NCBI RefSeq assembly: GCF_023611925.1
Contig: NZ_CP091456.1
Coordinates: 1,654,001 to 1,718,000, forward strand
DNA length: 64,000 bases
Direction: 5' to 3'
Source: Avibacterium sp. 20-132
Lineage (GTDB): Bacteria; Pseudomonadota; Gammaproteobacteria; Enterobacterales; Pasteurellaceae
Below the pieces are notes generated by a model. The model was not told where the DNA came from, searched no databases, and was given only the letters and a program-made list of their open reading frames with translations. The translations under genes and the position numbers were made by a program. Numbering within the stretch: position 1 is the first letter of the stretch; each line of letters begins with the position of its first letter. Positions 54,697 to 64,000 of this stretch are shown piece by piece.

Positions 54697-55464
54697 CTAT
54701 TTATCTTTTTTCGCCACAAGCTGACTTAATATGACTAAAGTTAGCGAGAAAATAATCATTATGGTTGCTAGTGCATTCACTTCAGGTGTTACCCCTGTTT
54801 TTACCAATGAGAAAATTTTCAGTGGTAAAATTTCGTAGCTGACACCACTTACGAAAGAGGAAACCACAACATCGTCAAGTGAAATGGTAAAGCTGAGTAA
54901 CCAGCCTGAGACAATGGCAGGCAAGGCTAAAGGCAGAATAATTTTTCGCAGAATGGTAATTTCACTCGCACCTAAATCTTTTGCCGCTTCAAGCATTTTG
55001 GCATCAAATCCTTTTAAGCGAGAAAAGACTGTCACCACCACATAAGGCAAGCAGAAGGTAATATGTGCCAGTAATAATGACCAAAAACCTAATGAAATGC
55101 CGACAATCATAAATAGGGCAAGTAGGGATACGGCCATAACGATATCAGGCGACATCATAACGATAAATAACATTCCGCTCACTGCTTGTTTACCGCGGAA
55201 ACGATAGCGATATAAGGCTATGGCGGTTAATCCCCCCACAATGGTGGCAAGGGTTGCCGCAAAAAAGGCAATGGTAACCGAGTGCAATGCAGCTTGGATC
55301 AGGGTATCGTTATTAAATAAACGCTCATACCAATTCCAGCTAAACCCTTTCCAACTCAATCCATAACGATCAGCATTAAAAGAATTGGTGACCAAAATGA
55401 TAATTGGGATATACAAATAAGCGTACACCACCAACATAAAAATATTACGCAGTAAACGACTCAT
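54697..55464 (-). CDS. potC: Spermidine/putrescine ABC transporter permease PotC
   Basis: A 255-residue inner-membrane permease with six hydrophobic segments. The ABC permease loop [26 protein letters not shown] near residues 160-185 has the EAA motif. It overlaps potB by one base. With PotB it forms the polyamine channel powered by PotA. Confidence 0.94.
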   Translation of the reverse strand: MSRLLRNIFMLVVYAYLYIPIIILVTNSFNADRYGLSWKGFSWNWYERLFNNDTLIQAALHSVTIAFFAATLATIVGGLTAIALYRYRFRGKQAVSGMLFIVMMSPDIVMAVSLLALFMIVGISLGFWSLLLAHITFCLPYVVVTVFSRLKGFDAKMLEAAKDLGASEITILRKIILPLALPAIVSGWLLSFTISLDDVVVSSFVSGVSYEILPLKIFSLVKTGVTPEVNALATIMIIFSLTLVILSQLVAKKDK

Positions 55465-56324
55465 TATTCCAACTCCATTTTCTTATTCATTAATTTACTT
55501 GCTTTGTAATAAACAAAAATGAGGAACGCCATTAAAATGGTTAAGCCAATACTAATTGCTGAACCAAATGGCCAGTTACGTGAAATTAAGAACTCGCTCT
55601 TAATTACGTTACCCACCAGTAACACTTTCGCACCGCCAAGTAAATCAGCCACATAGAACATTCCCATAGCAGGTAATAGCACTAATAAGCAACCTGCGAT
55701 AATGCCTGGCATCGTGAGTGGAATAATCACTTTGACAAAGCGTTGGAAACTGTTTGCTCCTAAGTCTTTAGCCGCTTCTAATAAACGGTGATCTAATTTT
55801 TCAATAGCGGCATACAATGGCAAAATCATAAATGGTAATAATAAATAGACTAAACCAATAATTACCGCCACTTCGGTATTTAGAATACGAATTGGTTCGT
55901 TAATTATGCCTAAGGTCAGTAATGTGCTATTTAACACCCCTTTTACGCCAAGGAAAATTTTCATTCCATAAATACGAATGAGTGAGTTTGTCCAAAATGG
56001 TAAAACCACTAAAAAAAGCAAAATTGGGCGATATTTTTCCTTAATTTTGCTAATCATAAAGGCAAAAGGGTAACCAATAATTAAACAAATAATGGTGGCA
56101 ATACCCGACATATAAAGTGAATTCCACACCACTTGGGCATAAAGCGGTTCAAATAGGCGTGTGTAATTCTCAAAGGTAAATGGCAATGCATAAAAATCAC
56201 TGCCATCACGGGTTAAGAAACTGACTGTTAGCACCAATAGGTTAGGCGCTAATACAAACAAAATTAACCAAGCAAAGATGGTTGTAATGGTAATTTTTTG
56301 AAATCCCGTATTAGCTGTCTTCAT
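55464..56324 (-). CDS. potB: Spermidine/putrescine ABC transporter permease PotB
   Basis: A 286-residue permease with six hydrophobic segments; the EAA loop [25 protein letters not shown] lies near residues 180-205. It overlaps potA by 14 bases upstream and potC by one base downstream, so potABC are tightly coupled. Confidence 0.94.
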   Translation of the reverse strand: MKTANTGFQKITITTIFAWLILFVLAPNLLVLTVSFLTRDGSDFYALPFTFENYTRLFEPLYAQVVWNSLYMSGIATIICLIIGYPFAFMISKIKEKYRPILLFLVVLPFWTNSLIRIYGMKIFLGVKGVLNSTLLTLGIINEPIRILNTEVAVIIGLVYLLLPFMILPLYAAIEKLDHRLLEAAKDLGANSFQRFVKVIIPLTMPGIIAGCLLVLLPAMGMFYVADLLGGAKVLLVGNVIKSEFLISRNWPFGSAISIGLTILMAFLIFVYYKASKLMNKKMELE

Positions 56325-57450
56325 CGTCTAACACAACCTCCCAACCTTCGTGCCAAGTGAGGGCGACCTTTTGTCCTACTGAGTGATCAATATGCGGATC
56401 ATCTTCATTGAAGAATTCACTCACTAACACTTTCATATCATTATGATCAAGAATAATGCTGGATTCCAATGTCATTCCTTTATAGTTACGATCAGAAACG
56501 TGTCCGATAATCGCTTTAGATTGCTCATTTTCATCTAATTCTTCAATCACAATATCTTCAGGGCGTAAAAGCACTTTCAAGTGTTGATCTGGTTGAACCG
56601 GTAAATCCGTATAGATTTCACAAATACGTCCTTCAACATTGGCTTTTACGGTTTTTTCGCTTACACGCTCAATCACTTTGGCATCAAAAACGTTGATCTC
56701 ACCAATAAAGCGTGCAACAAATAAATTCTTCGGCTCTTCGTAAATTTCACGAGGCGTACCGTCTTGTTCAATATTCCCTTTGTTCATTACGATAATACGA
56801 TCAGACATCGTCAAGGCTTCTTCTTGATCGTGAGTAACGAAAATAAAGGTAATCCCTAATTGACGTTGCAATGCTTTCAGTTCATTTTGCATTTCTTTAC
56901 GCAATTTATAATCCAATGCAGAAAGAGATTCGTCTAGTAATAATACTTTTGGCTTATTGACTACCGCTCTTGCAATGGCAATACGCTGTTGCTGACCGCC
57001 AGAAAGCTGAGTGGGTTTACGTTCAGCCATTTCTTCTAAACGAACCATACGTAAGGCTTCCATTACACGCGGCTTAATTTCTGCGTTTGGCACTTTTTGC
57101 ATACGTAAACCAAAAGCCACATTCTCAAAAATCGTCATATGTGGGAAAAGAGCATAACTTTGGAATACGGTATTCACAAAGCGACGTTCTGCCGGCACGT
57201 CAGTAATATCCTGACCGTCAAGAATAATCTTACCGCCGTTAGGATCTTCTAATCCTGCGATTAAACGTAAAACAGTGGTTTTACCACAGCCTGAAGGCCC
57301 TAAAATCGTCAAAAATTCGCCATTGTTAATGGTAAGATTTAAACCATCAATAATCGTTTTGTCGCCATAAGACTTAGTTAAAGAACGAAGCTCAATAATC
57401 GGTTTGGTTTGAACTGAATTTTCCACTAGCTTTGGTTTTCTCCCTAACAA
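56311..57450 (-). CDS. potA: Spermidine/putrescine ABC transporter ATP-binding protein PotA
   Basis: Cytoplasmic ATPase of 379 residues. Walker [11 protein letters not shown] is near residue 54, the signature [14 protein letters not shown] near 155, Walker [13 protein letters not shown] near 175; a Ser replaces the usual Pro in DEPL. The C-terminal third is the regulatory TOBE-like domain with [12 protein letters not shown]. First gene of the leftward potABCD unit, divergent from pepT. The 177-base interval upstream contains the promoter but I cannot assign an operator. Confidence 0.94.
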   Translation of the reverse strand: MLGRKPKLVENSVQTKPIIELRSLTKSYGDKTIIDGLNLTINNGEFLTILGPSGCGKTTVLRLIAGLEDPNGGKIILDGQDITDVPAERRFVNTVFQSYALFPHMTIFENVAFGLRMQKVPNAEIKPRVMEALRMVRLEEMAERKPTQLSGGQQQRIAIARAVVNKPKVLLLDESLSALDYKLRKEMQNELKALQRQLGITFIFVTHDQEEALTMSDRIIVMNKGNIEQDGTPREIYEEPKNLFVARFIGEINVFDAKVIERVSEKTVKANVEGRICEIYTDLPVQPDQHLKVLLRPEDIVIEELDENEQSKAIIGHVSDRNYKGMTLESSIILDHNDMKVLVSEFFNEDDPHIDHSVGQKVALTWHEGWEVVLDDEDS

Positions 57451-57627
57451 GTTGGTTGAACAATCAATAGATAAAAATAAGTGCTAATGATATAGCGAAC
57501 GCCCCACAATGAAAAGCAATTAATCACATTTTGCCTAAAAAAATTAGGTTGAATTTTGTTATATATCAATACCTCAAGCCAACAGCCTCGTTAGAATAAA
57601 ATGCAACAATTTTTGTAAAGCGATAAA

Positions 57628-58884
57628 ATGATTATGGAAAATAGCACGCAATATCAAGAAGGATTACTGGAACGTTTTTTAAACTATGTGAGTTTTGATA
57701 CACAAGCAAAGTTTAATGCCAAACCCATTCCCAGCTCCATAGGGCAAGCAAAGTTAGCCAAATTTCTGCAACAAGAGCTTTTCGCACTGGGCTTGCAACA
57801 AATTGAATTAAGTAAACAAGGTATTCTGACCGCATTTTTGCCTTCCAATATTAGCCCCCAAATGCCAACAATTGGGTTTATTAGTCATCTTGATACGTCA
57901 CCGCAATGTAGTAGCAAACATACCTTACCTGAAGTGATTGAAAATTATCGCGGAGGTGATATTTCTCTTGGCGTTGGTGAGGAATTTATTAGCCCTGTAT
58001 ATCATCCGTTTTTGCAAAAACTGATTAACAAAACCTTGGTGGTGAGTGATGGAAAAACCTTGTTAGGGGCAGATAATAAAGCAGGAATTGCAGAAATTCT
58101 GACCGCACTTTATATTTTGCAACAAAATCATCTTTCTCATTGCAATATTCGCCTCGCCTTTGTGCCAGATAAAGAAACAGGGCAAGGAATGAAACATTTT
58201 CCTTTTGATAAATTTACTTGTGATTGGGCATATTGTCTTGCAGGGGAAGGGGTTGGCAGTTTGGGCTATGAAAATGTGAATGTTGCTACCGCCACCGTAA
58301 CGCTTTATGGACGCAATATTCAAGCTGGCGTAGGCAAAGATAAAATGCGTAACGCATTGACATTAGCGTGTGAATTTCAAAAAGGCTTGCCTGCTCAAGA
58401 AGTGCCAGAAAAAACAGAACGAAAACAAGGTTTTTTTCATTTAGAAAGTCTAGCGGGCGATATTGAAAAAGTGGAAATGCGCTATTTAATTTGTGATTTT
58501 GATCGGGTGAGCTTTGAGCAACGTAAGGCATTTTTGGCGATGATGATTGTGGATTTTAATCGCAAAAAACGTTTAAGAAAGAAAGCACAGCTAAGTATTG
58601 AAGATCAATATAGCAATATGGCTGAGATCATTAAACAACAGCCAAAATCGCTCCAACTTGCTGATTTAGCTATGAAGCAATGTGGTATTGAACCTATTCT
58701 CACGCCGATTCGTTCAGGCTATCTTGGTGCAAAATTGGCGGAAAAGCAAATTCCTTGCCCAATGTTATTTACGGGCGGATACAATTTTCATAGCAAGCAA
58801 GAACTGACCACCCTTGAAGGAATGTGGGACGCAACAAGGGTGATTGTAAAAATGGCCCAGTTAGCCAATAAACTCTGTGGCTAA
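57628..58884 (+). CDS. pepT: Peptidase T homologue with altered active site
   Basis: Homologous along its 418 residues to tripeptidase PepT (M20 family, two zinc ions). His87 and Asp89 (SHLDTSP), Asp149 (GADNKAG), Glu183 and His388 (FTGGYNFH) are present. The catalytic Glu of PDEEVG is Lys182 (PDKETG), the metal ligand Asp of VDGGGVG is Ala205 (LAGEGVG), the His of NNVHPGT is Gln232, and GGTDGA is SGYLGA (363-368). It is therefore probably inactive as a peptidase. The frame is full length and ends without stops, so it may have another role. It overlaps glnE tail-to-tail by 4 bases and sits next to pot genes as in H. influenzae. Confidence 0.85.
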   Translation: MIMENSTQYQEGLLERFLNYVSFDTQAKFNAKPIPSSIGQAKLAKFLQQELFALGLQQIELSKQGILTAFLPSNISPQMPTIGFISHLDTSPQCSSKHTLPEVIENYRGGDISLGVGEEFISPVYHPFLQKLINKTLVVSDGKTLLGADNKAGIAEILTALYILQQNHLSHCNIRLAFVPDKETGQGMKHFPFDKFTCDWAYCLAGEGVGSLGYENVNVATATVTLYGRNIQAGVGKDKMRNALTLACEFQKGLPAQEVPEKTERKQGFFHLESLAGDIEKVEMRYLICDFDRVSFEQRKAFLAMMIVDFNRKKRLRKKAQLSIEDQYSNMAEIIKQQPKSLQLADLAMKQCGIEPILTPIRSGYLGAKLAEKQIPCPMLFTGGYNFHSKQELTTLEGMWDATRVIVKMAQLANKLCG

Positions 58885-61841
58885 TCAAATAACGTTTGCC
58901 AAATTTGGCGAATAAACTGCCGTTCAGATTGATATTCTGCTTGCTTTACCACCGCAGGCAAGCCAAGTAAATTTAAATGATGAATACGGTTGCGTAGGCG
59001 AGTGTAGGCATTTTTCAAATGTTCAGAAATATCAACATTTATCACCGCACTTTTGTTTTCGCTATTTTGGAGTTCTGCCATTGACTCAAAAATCCGCACA
59101 TTATCTGACCAAATGGTTAAATTAGGGTATTGCGGCGCGTAAGCCAATACCAAATATTGGGCGATAAACTCAATATCCGTAATGCCGCCTTGATCGGTTT
59201 TAATGTTAAATTCATCAGGATTGGTATGGGCAAGATGTTGATACATTTTCTCACGCATTGCTTTTACGTCTTCCTTAAGTTTGACAAGATCCCGTGGCGC
59301 AGAAAGTACCTTACGGCGAATTTGTTCAAAGCGTTGGCGTAAGGCAACATCGCCATAAACGGCTCGGCTTCGTACAAGCGCTTGTTTTTCCCACGTCCAA
59401 GCGTCATTAAGCTGATAATTCTCAAAGGCACTTAGCGAGCAGCCAAGTAAACCCGCATCACCAGACGGGCGTAGGCGAATATCGATATCATAAAGCACTC
59501 CCGCACTCGTATTCATACTAAAAATACTGATGATTTTTTGCGTCAGTTTGAGATAAAACTGATTGCTGTCGATCACTTTTTTGCCGCCTTGCGTTTGACC
59601 TGTTTTGCTACCGTCAAACAGAAAGACCAAATCCAAATCAGATTTGTAGCCCAGTTCAATGCCACCTAATTTGCCATAGCCAATGACTAAGAAACCTTTC
59701 TCATTAGGCGGAAGATATTCAGGAATACCAAAGCGCGCAGTAACTTGTTGCCAAGCAAGCTCTACAACGGCAGCAATAATCGCTTCTGCCAAATAGGTCA
59801 AATGATCGCTTACTTTCATTACGGGCAATGCGCCGAGAATATCTGCGGCTGCCACACGTAACAAGGTGCTTTGCTTAAATTGACGCAGGGCATCAATAAA
59901 CTGTTCTTCGTCATCTTGCGGTAAACGGAGTAGATATTGCTTTAATTCGCTGGCATATTCGCTGAAATCGGTCGGGTTTAATAATGCGTTGCGATCTAAT
60001 AATTCATCAAGCAAAATGGGGTGTCGCGCCACTTGTTGAGCAATAAGCTGTGAGTGTGAACATAGCTCAATGAGCTGATTGAGTACTTGCGGATTTTCCA
60101 CTAATAATTCCAAATAGGCGGTGCGAGTGAGAATTTTATCCACAATATCCAACATTCGGGGGAGCAAGCTTTCATAGGCTTGATGTTGAAACACTTGAGT
60201 AAGTAGCATCGGCATTAACTGCCTTAATACGCCACGCCCTCTGCTTCCAATCGGACGGCGAGCCAGTTCGTTGCGAAACTGAGTAAGGCGTTGTAGGAGC
60301 GGTGCATTTTCTGCCAATGTTATGCCATTTTGTTGCAGAATGAGCAGAAGATCTTCCTCATTGAAATCCGTTTCTAAAAAATCGTTCCATTGGCTATTTT
60401 CTTGTGGTGAGGGATCATTTTCTGCACCAATTAATTGTGAAAAAACCGACCGCACTTTATTTTGGTACGATTGTAATAAGGCATCAAAATCCGCCCAGCT
60501 TGTTATGCTATTTTCCACGAGGACAGGCTGTTTTTGCGTATTCCATTGGGTATAACGTTGCAGAGCAACAATCAGGCGCTGGCGATCCAGCTCTTTTTCT
60601 GGCAAAAGCTGAGTTTGTTTGTCGTCAATGGCTTGCAACACATTTTCTACACGGCGTAAAAAAAGGTAAGCATTTTTTAAATCAGTGACTTCTTGAGAGC
60701 TAAGTAAAGCGAGTTGTTCCAATTCAGGTAATATGTGAAGCAATCCGTGTTGTTGCAATTTAATTTCACGTCCACCACGAATAAGTTGGAAAACCTGTAC
60801 AATAAATTCAATTTCACGAATGCCTCCCGCGCCCAGTTTGATATTATCCGATAACCCACGGCGTCGCACTTCCCGTTCAATTTTATGTTTCATTTCGCGT
60901 AAAGATTGGATAACGCTAAAATCAATATAACGGCGGTAAATAAAAGGGCGGAGTAAATTTTGTAAGTTTTTGACATTGGGATCTTGCGGATCAGCGCCTA
61001 AGATACGCCCTTTGATCATTGCATAACGTTCCCAATCTCGTCCTTGTTCTTGGTAATATTGTTCCATTGCGGTAAAACTTAGGGCTAATGCCCCCGCTTC
61101 ACCAAAGGGGCGCAGACGCATATCTGTGCGATACACAAAGCCATCAGGGGTATATTGATCTAAGGCATTAATCAAACGTTGTCCTAAGCGAGTGAAGAAG
61201 ACACTATTTTCAATAGAACGCCTTGCGCCTTGCGTTTCGCCGTTAGCAGGGTAGGTAAAAATGAGATCAATATCTGAGGAAAAGTTCAGCTCAAAACCGC
61301 CTAGTTTCCCCATTCCTAAAATATAAAGTTGTTGCGGTTTGCCGTGGCTATCCATCGGTATACCCATTTCAGCACAGGCACGCTGATAAAGCCAATCCCG
61401 AGCGGCAATAATAATGGTTTCTGCCAATTGTGAAAGGGCAATGAAAATTTCTTCGACCGTCGCTAAGTTTAAACTTTGACATAAACTTAACTTCGCCATT
61501 TCGCGATGACGAAAAAGACGTAATTGGCGATAAAGTTGGGTGTCATCAGTAACTTCTTGAAGTAAGGAATGCAAGGCTTGTTGGTAATAGGCTGTATTTT
61601 CTAAATGGGGGAATTGTTGCCAACATTGGTGTAAAAAGTGCGGTTGTTTTTTTAACGTTTCTGCAACAAAATCAGACATTGCAATGCCTTGTGCCAGTTT
61701 ACCTATTAGGCTAGTCGGATCATTTTTCTGCTGTGCAAGTTGCGTGTAAAGCCCTTCATTATAATGTTCAGGGTAATGCTGAATTAAACAATCTGCCAGT
61801 GTTTTCAACGTATCGTCAAGGTGAGGAACAGAAAATGCCAT
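58881..61841 (-). CDS. glnE: Bifunctional glutamine synthetase adenylyltransferase/adenylyl-removing enzyme
   Basis: Adds and removes AMP on glutamine synthetase in answer to nitrogen status. The 986-residue product has two nucleotidyltransferase domains: the N-terminal with [20 protein letters not shown] near 170-190 and the C-terminal with [20 protein letters not shown] near 700-720, matching the two-domain E. coli enzyme (946 aa). Helical regions lie between. It is a single gene; its 3' end overlaps the pepT stop. Three USS lie inside. Confidence 0.96.
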   Translation of the reverse strand: MAFSVPHLDDTLKTLADCLIQHYPEHYNEGLYTQLAQQKNDPTSLIGKLAQGIAMSDFVAETLKKQPHFLHQCWQQFPHLENTAYYQQALHSLLQEVTDDTQLYRQLRLFRHREMAKLSLCQSLNLATVEEIFIALSQLAETIIIAARDWLYQRACAEMGIPMDSHGKPQQLYILGMGKLGGFELNFSSDIDLIFTYPANGETQGARRSIENSVFFTRLGQRLINALDQYTPDGFVYRTDMRLRPFGEAGALALSFTAMEQYYQEQGRDWERYAMIKGRILGADPQDPNVKNLQNLLRPFIYRRYIDFSVIQSLREMKHKIEREVRRRGLSDNIKLGAGGIREIEFIVQVFQLIRGGREIKLQQHGLLHILPELEQLALLSSQEVTDLKNAYLFLRRVENVLQAIDDKQTQLLPEKELDRQRLIVALQRYTQWNTQKQPVLVENSITSWADFDALLQSYQNKVRSVFSQLIGAENDPSPQENSQWNDFLETDFNEEDLLLILQQNGITLAENAPLLQRLTQFRNELARRPIGSRGRGVLRQLMPMLLTQVFQHQAYESLLPRMLDIVDKILTRTAYLELLVENPQVLNQLIELCSHSQLIAQQVARHPILLDELLDRNALLNPTDFSEYASELKQYLLRLPQDDEEQFIDALRQFKQSTLLRVAAADILGALPVMKVSDHLTYLAEAIIAAVVELAWQQVTARFGIPEYLPPNEKGFLVIGYGKLGGIELGYKSDLDLVFLFDGSKTGQTQGGKKVIDSNQFYLKLTQKIISIFSMNTSAGVLYDIDIRLRPSGDAGLLGCSLSAFENYQLNDAWTWEKQALVRSRAVYGDVALRQRFEQIRRKVLSAPRDLVKLKEDVKAMREKMYQHLAHTNPDEFNIKTDQGGITDIEFIAQYLVLAYAPQYPNLTIWSDNVRIFESMAELQNSENKSAVINVDISEHLKNAYTRLRNRIHHLNLLGLPAVVKQAEYQSERQFIRQIWQTLFD

Positions 61842-61959
61842 AGGTTATCCTTATCAATCATTAACTGATTGCTAACTATAAAGAAATTTTAAGAATTTTT
61901 AAATACATAGATTGCATTGGTAAAGGAAAATTACTACACTGAACGCGAGCTAGAGGCTC

Positions 61960-62037
61960 AAATTAGTCGGGGTGCTTGATAGCTGAGATCATACCCGTGA
62001 ACCTGATACAGTTAATACTGACGTAGGAAACTAATTT
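61960..62037 (+). ncRNA. TPP (thiamine pyrophosphate) riboswitch
   Basis: The conserved THI-box is readable: CGGGGTGC, then GCTGAGAT, ACCCGTGAACCTGAT and CAGTTAATACTGACGTAGG, closed by P1 AAATTAG (61960-61966) with CTAATTT (62031-62037). It precedes thiB by 53 bases and controls thiamine uptake genes. A segment of the aptamer, 62014-62024, can instead pair with 62049-62059, a possible switch structure. Confidence 0.95.
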
Positions 62038-62089
62038 TTTTGCTGTTCACGTCAATATTGCTGGTCGTTTTTTATTGGAAGGAAACACT

Positions 62090-63097
62090 ATGCAATTCAA
62101 AAAATCTTTTTCTCTTACTTTTCTTACCGCACTTTTGGGCACTAGTCTGATGGCGACACCAAGCTCCGCGCAAGAGGTGCAAGTTTATACTTATGATAGT
62201 TTTAGTGCTGATTGGGGCGCCGGTCCAAAAGTGAAAGCGCTGTTTGAGCAAACTCACCCCCAATGTCAGGTGAATTATGTGCCTTTTGATAGCACTGGGG
62301 TAATGTTTAATCGGATTCGCCTTGAAGGGAAAAAGAGCAAAGCCGATATTGTGCTAGGCTTAGATCAAACAATGCTTGAAGAAGCGAAAAAGACCTCATT
62401 ATTTGCAGAACATCAGGTGCCAATGGCGCAACTTTCTTTACCTGAGAAGTGGGAAGATAAGGTGTTCTTACCTTATGATTTTGGTGCTTATGCCTTCGTG
62501 TATCATAAAGAAAAATTATCAAACCCACCGAAAAGCCTAAAAGAATTGGTTGATAATCAACAACTTCGCATCATTTATCAAGATCCGCGTACCAGTGGCG
62601 TAGGGCGTGGATTAGTGATCTTAATGAATGAAGTTTATGGCGATGATGTAGAGGCGGCGTGGAAGAAATTGGCTCGCCATACCGTTACCGTAGGGAAAGG
62701 TTGGTCAGAAACTTACGGCGCATTTTTAAAAGGCGAATCAGATTTGGTGTTTAGTTATAACACTTCACCACTTTATCATCTCTTAAATGACAAGGATGCC
62801 AATTATGCCGCGACAGATTTTGCTGAAGGGCAAGTGCTACAAATTGAAACCGCAGCGCGAATGGCAAATCACCCTAACGCTTGTGCTGATGCCTTTATGC
62901 AATTTTTGATTACTCCAGAAGCGCAACGCCAAATTTCACAAAAAAATATTATGTTTGCCGTTATTGATGAAAAAATTGAACCGCACTTTGATGCGTTGAA
63001 ACAAGCACAGCAAAGCAAAACCACGTTGGGAAGTGGCGTCAATACAGAACAATTAAAACAATGGACGAACACTTGGCAAGCCAGCTTAACACAATAA
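62090..63097 (+). CDS. thiB: Thiamine/TPP ABC transporter, periplasmic binding protein
   Basis: A 335-residue exported receptor for thiamine and its phosphates. A signal peptide covers 1-27 (cut near SSA-QEV). The mature protein opens with VQVYTYDSFSADWGAGP, and the segments YVPFDSTGVMFNRIRLEG and LGLDQTMLEEAKKT are typical of ThiB. GGAAGGAAA precedes ATG 62090. The upstream TPP riboswitch supports the function; thiP follows with overlap. A USS lies at 62125. Confidence 0.95.
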   Translation: MQFKKSFSLTFLTALLGTSLMATPSSAQEVQVYTYDSFSADWGAGPKVKALFEQTHPQCQVNYVPFDSTGVMFNRIRLEGKKSKADIVLGLDQTMLEEAKKTSLFAEHQVPMAQLSLPEKWEDKVFLPYDFGAYAFVYHKEKLSNPPKSLKELVDNQQLRIIYQDPRTSGVGRGLVILMNEVYGDDVEAAWKKLARHTVTVGKGWSETYGAFLKGESDLVFSYNTSPLYHLLNDKDANYAATDFAEGQVLQIETAARMANHPNACADAFMQFLITPEAQRQISQKNIMFAVIDEKIEPHFDALKQAQQSKTTLGSGVNTEQLKQWTNTWQASLTQ

Positions 63098-64000
63098 TAC
63101 GCCGTTACGTGCAAAAATTCCCCCTTTCTTCAATGCTTGGGGGAATGGGCGTGATATTGCTATTGGCGACATTTTATGGCTTTACCTTAAGTGCGGTGTT
63201 AAATCTTGGCAATCATCAGCAATGGACAGCGCTTTGGAAAGATGACTACATTCGCCACGTTATCGCCTTTAGTTTTGGGCAGGCATTTCTTTCGGCATTC
63301 TTATCGGTGAGTATCGGATTATTATTTGCCCGTGCGTTTTTTTACCAAGATTTCCGTGGTAAATCGCTTATTTTGAAATTATTTTCCCTCACTTTTGTGT
63401 TACCAGCTTTGGTGGCTGTACTAGGACTATTAGGGATTTACGGACATTCAGGTTGGGTGGCAAGGTTATTTTCCGCCCTTGAGATTGACTGGAAACCCAA
63501 TATTTATGGCTTAAGTGGCATTTTAATCGCACATTTATTTTTTAATATTCCTTTAGCAAGCCGTCTATTTTTGCAAGCCCTATCAAGCATTCCTAATCAG
63601 CAACGTCAGCTTAGTTCACAGCTTAATATTCGCGGTTGGCAATTTATTCGTTTAATCGAATTACCTTATTTACGCCAACAATTTTTGCCTGCCTTTGCGT
63701 TAATTTTTATGCTTTGCTTTACTAGCTTTGCCATTGTACTCACACTTGGTGGTGGGCCAGCGTATACCACCTTAGAAGTGGCGATTTACCAAGCCATTTT
63801 ATTTGAATTTGATTTACCTAAAGCGGCAATGTTAGCGTTGTTGCAATGCGGTTTTTGTGTCCTATTGCTTATGATGAGCAGCTTCTTTCATCGCAAAGAT
63901 CCTAGCCAGCTCGATTTACGCCAGTTCTGGCGAGAAAAGCAGACAAGTGCGGTACAAATTTGGCAAGTTTTTTGTGTGGGCAGTGTGCTGATTTTTATTT
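63061..64000 (+). CDS. thiP: Thiamine ABC transporter permease ThiP (truncated by window end)
   Basis: An open frame that continues past the window encodes at least 313 residues of a membrane permease: MDEHLASQLNTIIRRYV, then hydrophobic segments, LPALVAVLGLLGIYG, the EAA-type loop QLNIRGWQFIRLIELPYLRQQF, and LGGGPAYTTLEVAIYQAI, all typical of ThiP. ATG 63061 overlaps the thiB 3' end by 37 bases; starts at 63135 or 63147 are possible. ThiP normally has two fused permease domains; only the first is seen. USS lie at 63190 and 63945. Confidence 0.9.
   Translation, partial: MDEHLASQLNTIIRRYVQKFPLSSMLGGMGVILLLATFYGFTLSAVLNLGNHQQWTALWKDDYIRHVIAFSFGQAFLSAFLSVSIGLLFARAFFYQDFRGKSLILKLFSLTFVLPALVAVLGLLGIYGHSGWVARLFSALEIDWKPNIYGLSGILIAHLFFNIPLASRLFLQALSSIPNQQRQLSSQLNIRGWQFIRLIELPYLRQQFLPAFALIFMLCFTSFAIVLTLGGGPAYTTLEVAIYQAILFEFDLPKAAMLALLQCGFCVLLLMMSSFFHRKDPSQLDLRQFWREKQTSAVQIWQVFCVGSVLIFI

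Larger units (their letters stand above)
1..64000. repeat. Dispersed Hin-type DNA uptake signal sequences (USS)
   Basis: The 9-mer AAGTGCGGT or its complement ACCGCACTT is scattered through the window about 44 times by eye, roughly once per 1.5 kb. It occurs on both strands, within genes (dnaX near 5602 and 5970, hldE near 28563, glnE near 60448) and between genes (near 16828, 38272, 41893). This is the established uptake signal of Haemophilus-type Pasteurellaceae and fixes the family of the host. In some places two USS in opposite orientation form a terminator-like hairpin (8330-8361). Confidence 0.95.

Overview
This window is a piece of chromosome from a Pasteurellaceae bacterium (gamma-Proteobacteria). 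The 9-mer AAGTGCGGT or its complement, the uptake signal sequence (USS) of the Haemophilus influenzae type, occurs about 44 times in 64 kb, inside genes and in terminators. Base composition is AT-rich. Gene content and local order (aroC-mepA-yfcA-lpxM, ybaB-recR/topB/secG, lpxL/hldE, birA-guaB-guaA, potABCD-pepT) match what is known of Haemophilus, Pasteurella and Avibacterium relatives. The genus cannot be fixed from sequence reading alone.

Layout. 1-6.6 kb: aroC, mepA, yfcA, the lipid A acyltransferase lpxM, apt and dnaX, all rightward. 6.8-8.3 kb: a CstA-family transporter with a CRP-like site upstream. 8.4-12.2 kb: a decayed oxidoreductase tail, then a leftward ferric-siderophore ABC transporter operon behind a Fur-like box. 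12.4-13.6 kb: an old-yellow-enzyme gene broken by one in-frame stop. 13.8-17.6 kb: tRNA-Leu, secG, topB, ybaB, recR, tRNA-Val. 17.8-21.1 kb: pyruvate kinase, a nitroreductase, and a leftward SOS-type pair (DinI-like and a UmuD-like protein without its catalytic dyad) behind LexA-like boxes. 21.5-27 kb: sstT, modF-like, qmcA-nfeD, a quinone reductase-like gene and a TorD-family chaperone. 27-36.3 kb: lpxL, hldE, yegP, a FAH-like DUF, birA, guaB, a DMT permease and guaA. 36.6-41.5 kb: ettA, a possible FNR/CRP-controlled small RNA, a nickel/cobalt-type pair (DUF1007 and NicO), a Ca2+/cation antiporter and tRNA-Asn.

41.6-47.6 kb: uvrB behind paired DnaA boxes, an OsmC-like gene, an AEC permease and an NAD malic enzyme. 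The malic enzyme terminator is built from a neisserial uptake sequence, and a run of 27 T lies next to its promoter. 47.7-53.3 kb is the most accessory part: a wrecked IS1016-like transposase followed by a 1722-residue autotransporter carrying two complete subtilisin-like protease domains in tandem, a 35-residue repeat stalk and a beta-barrel. 53.5-64 kb: potABCD with an internal hairpin before potD, a PepT homologue lacking key catalytic residues, glnE, and a TPP riboswitch driving thiB-thiP (thiP runs off the end).

Functionally most of the window is housekeeping: nucleotide synthesis and salvage (apt, guaB, guaA), envelope and LPS assembly (lpxM, lpxL, hldE, mepA), DNA replication and repair (dnaX, recR, topB, uvrB), and uptake of iron, serine, polyamines and thiamine. 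The best candidates for something new are the double-protease autotransporter, the catalytically dead UmuD-like/DinI SOS pair, the possible FNR-dependent sRNA upstream of ettA, the neisserial DUS terminator and the apparent PepT pseudo-enzyme.
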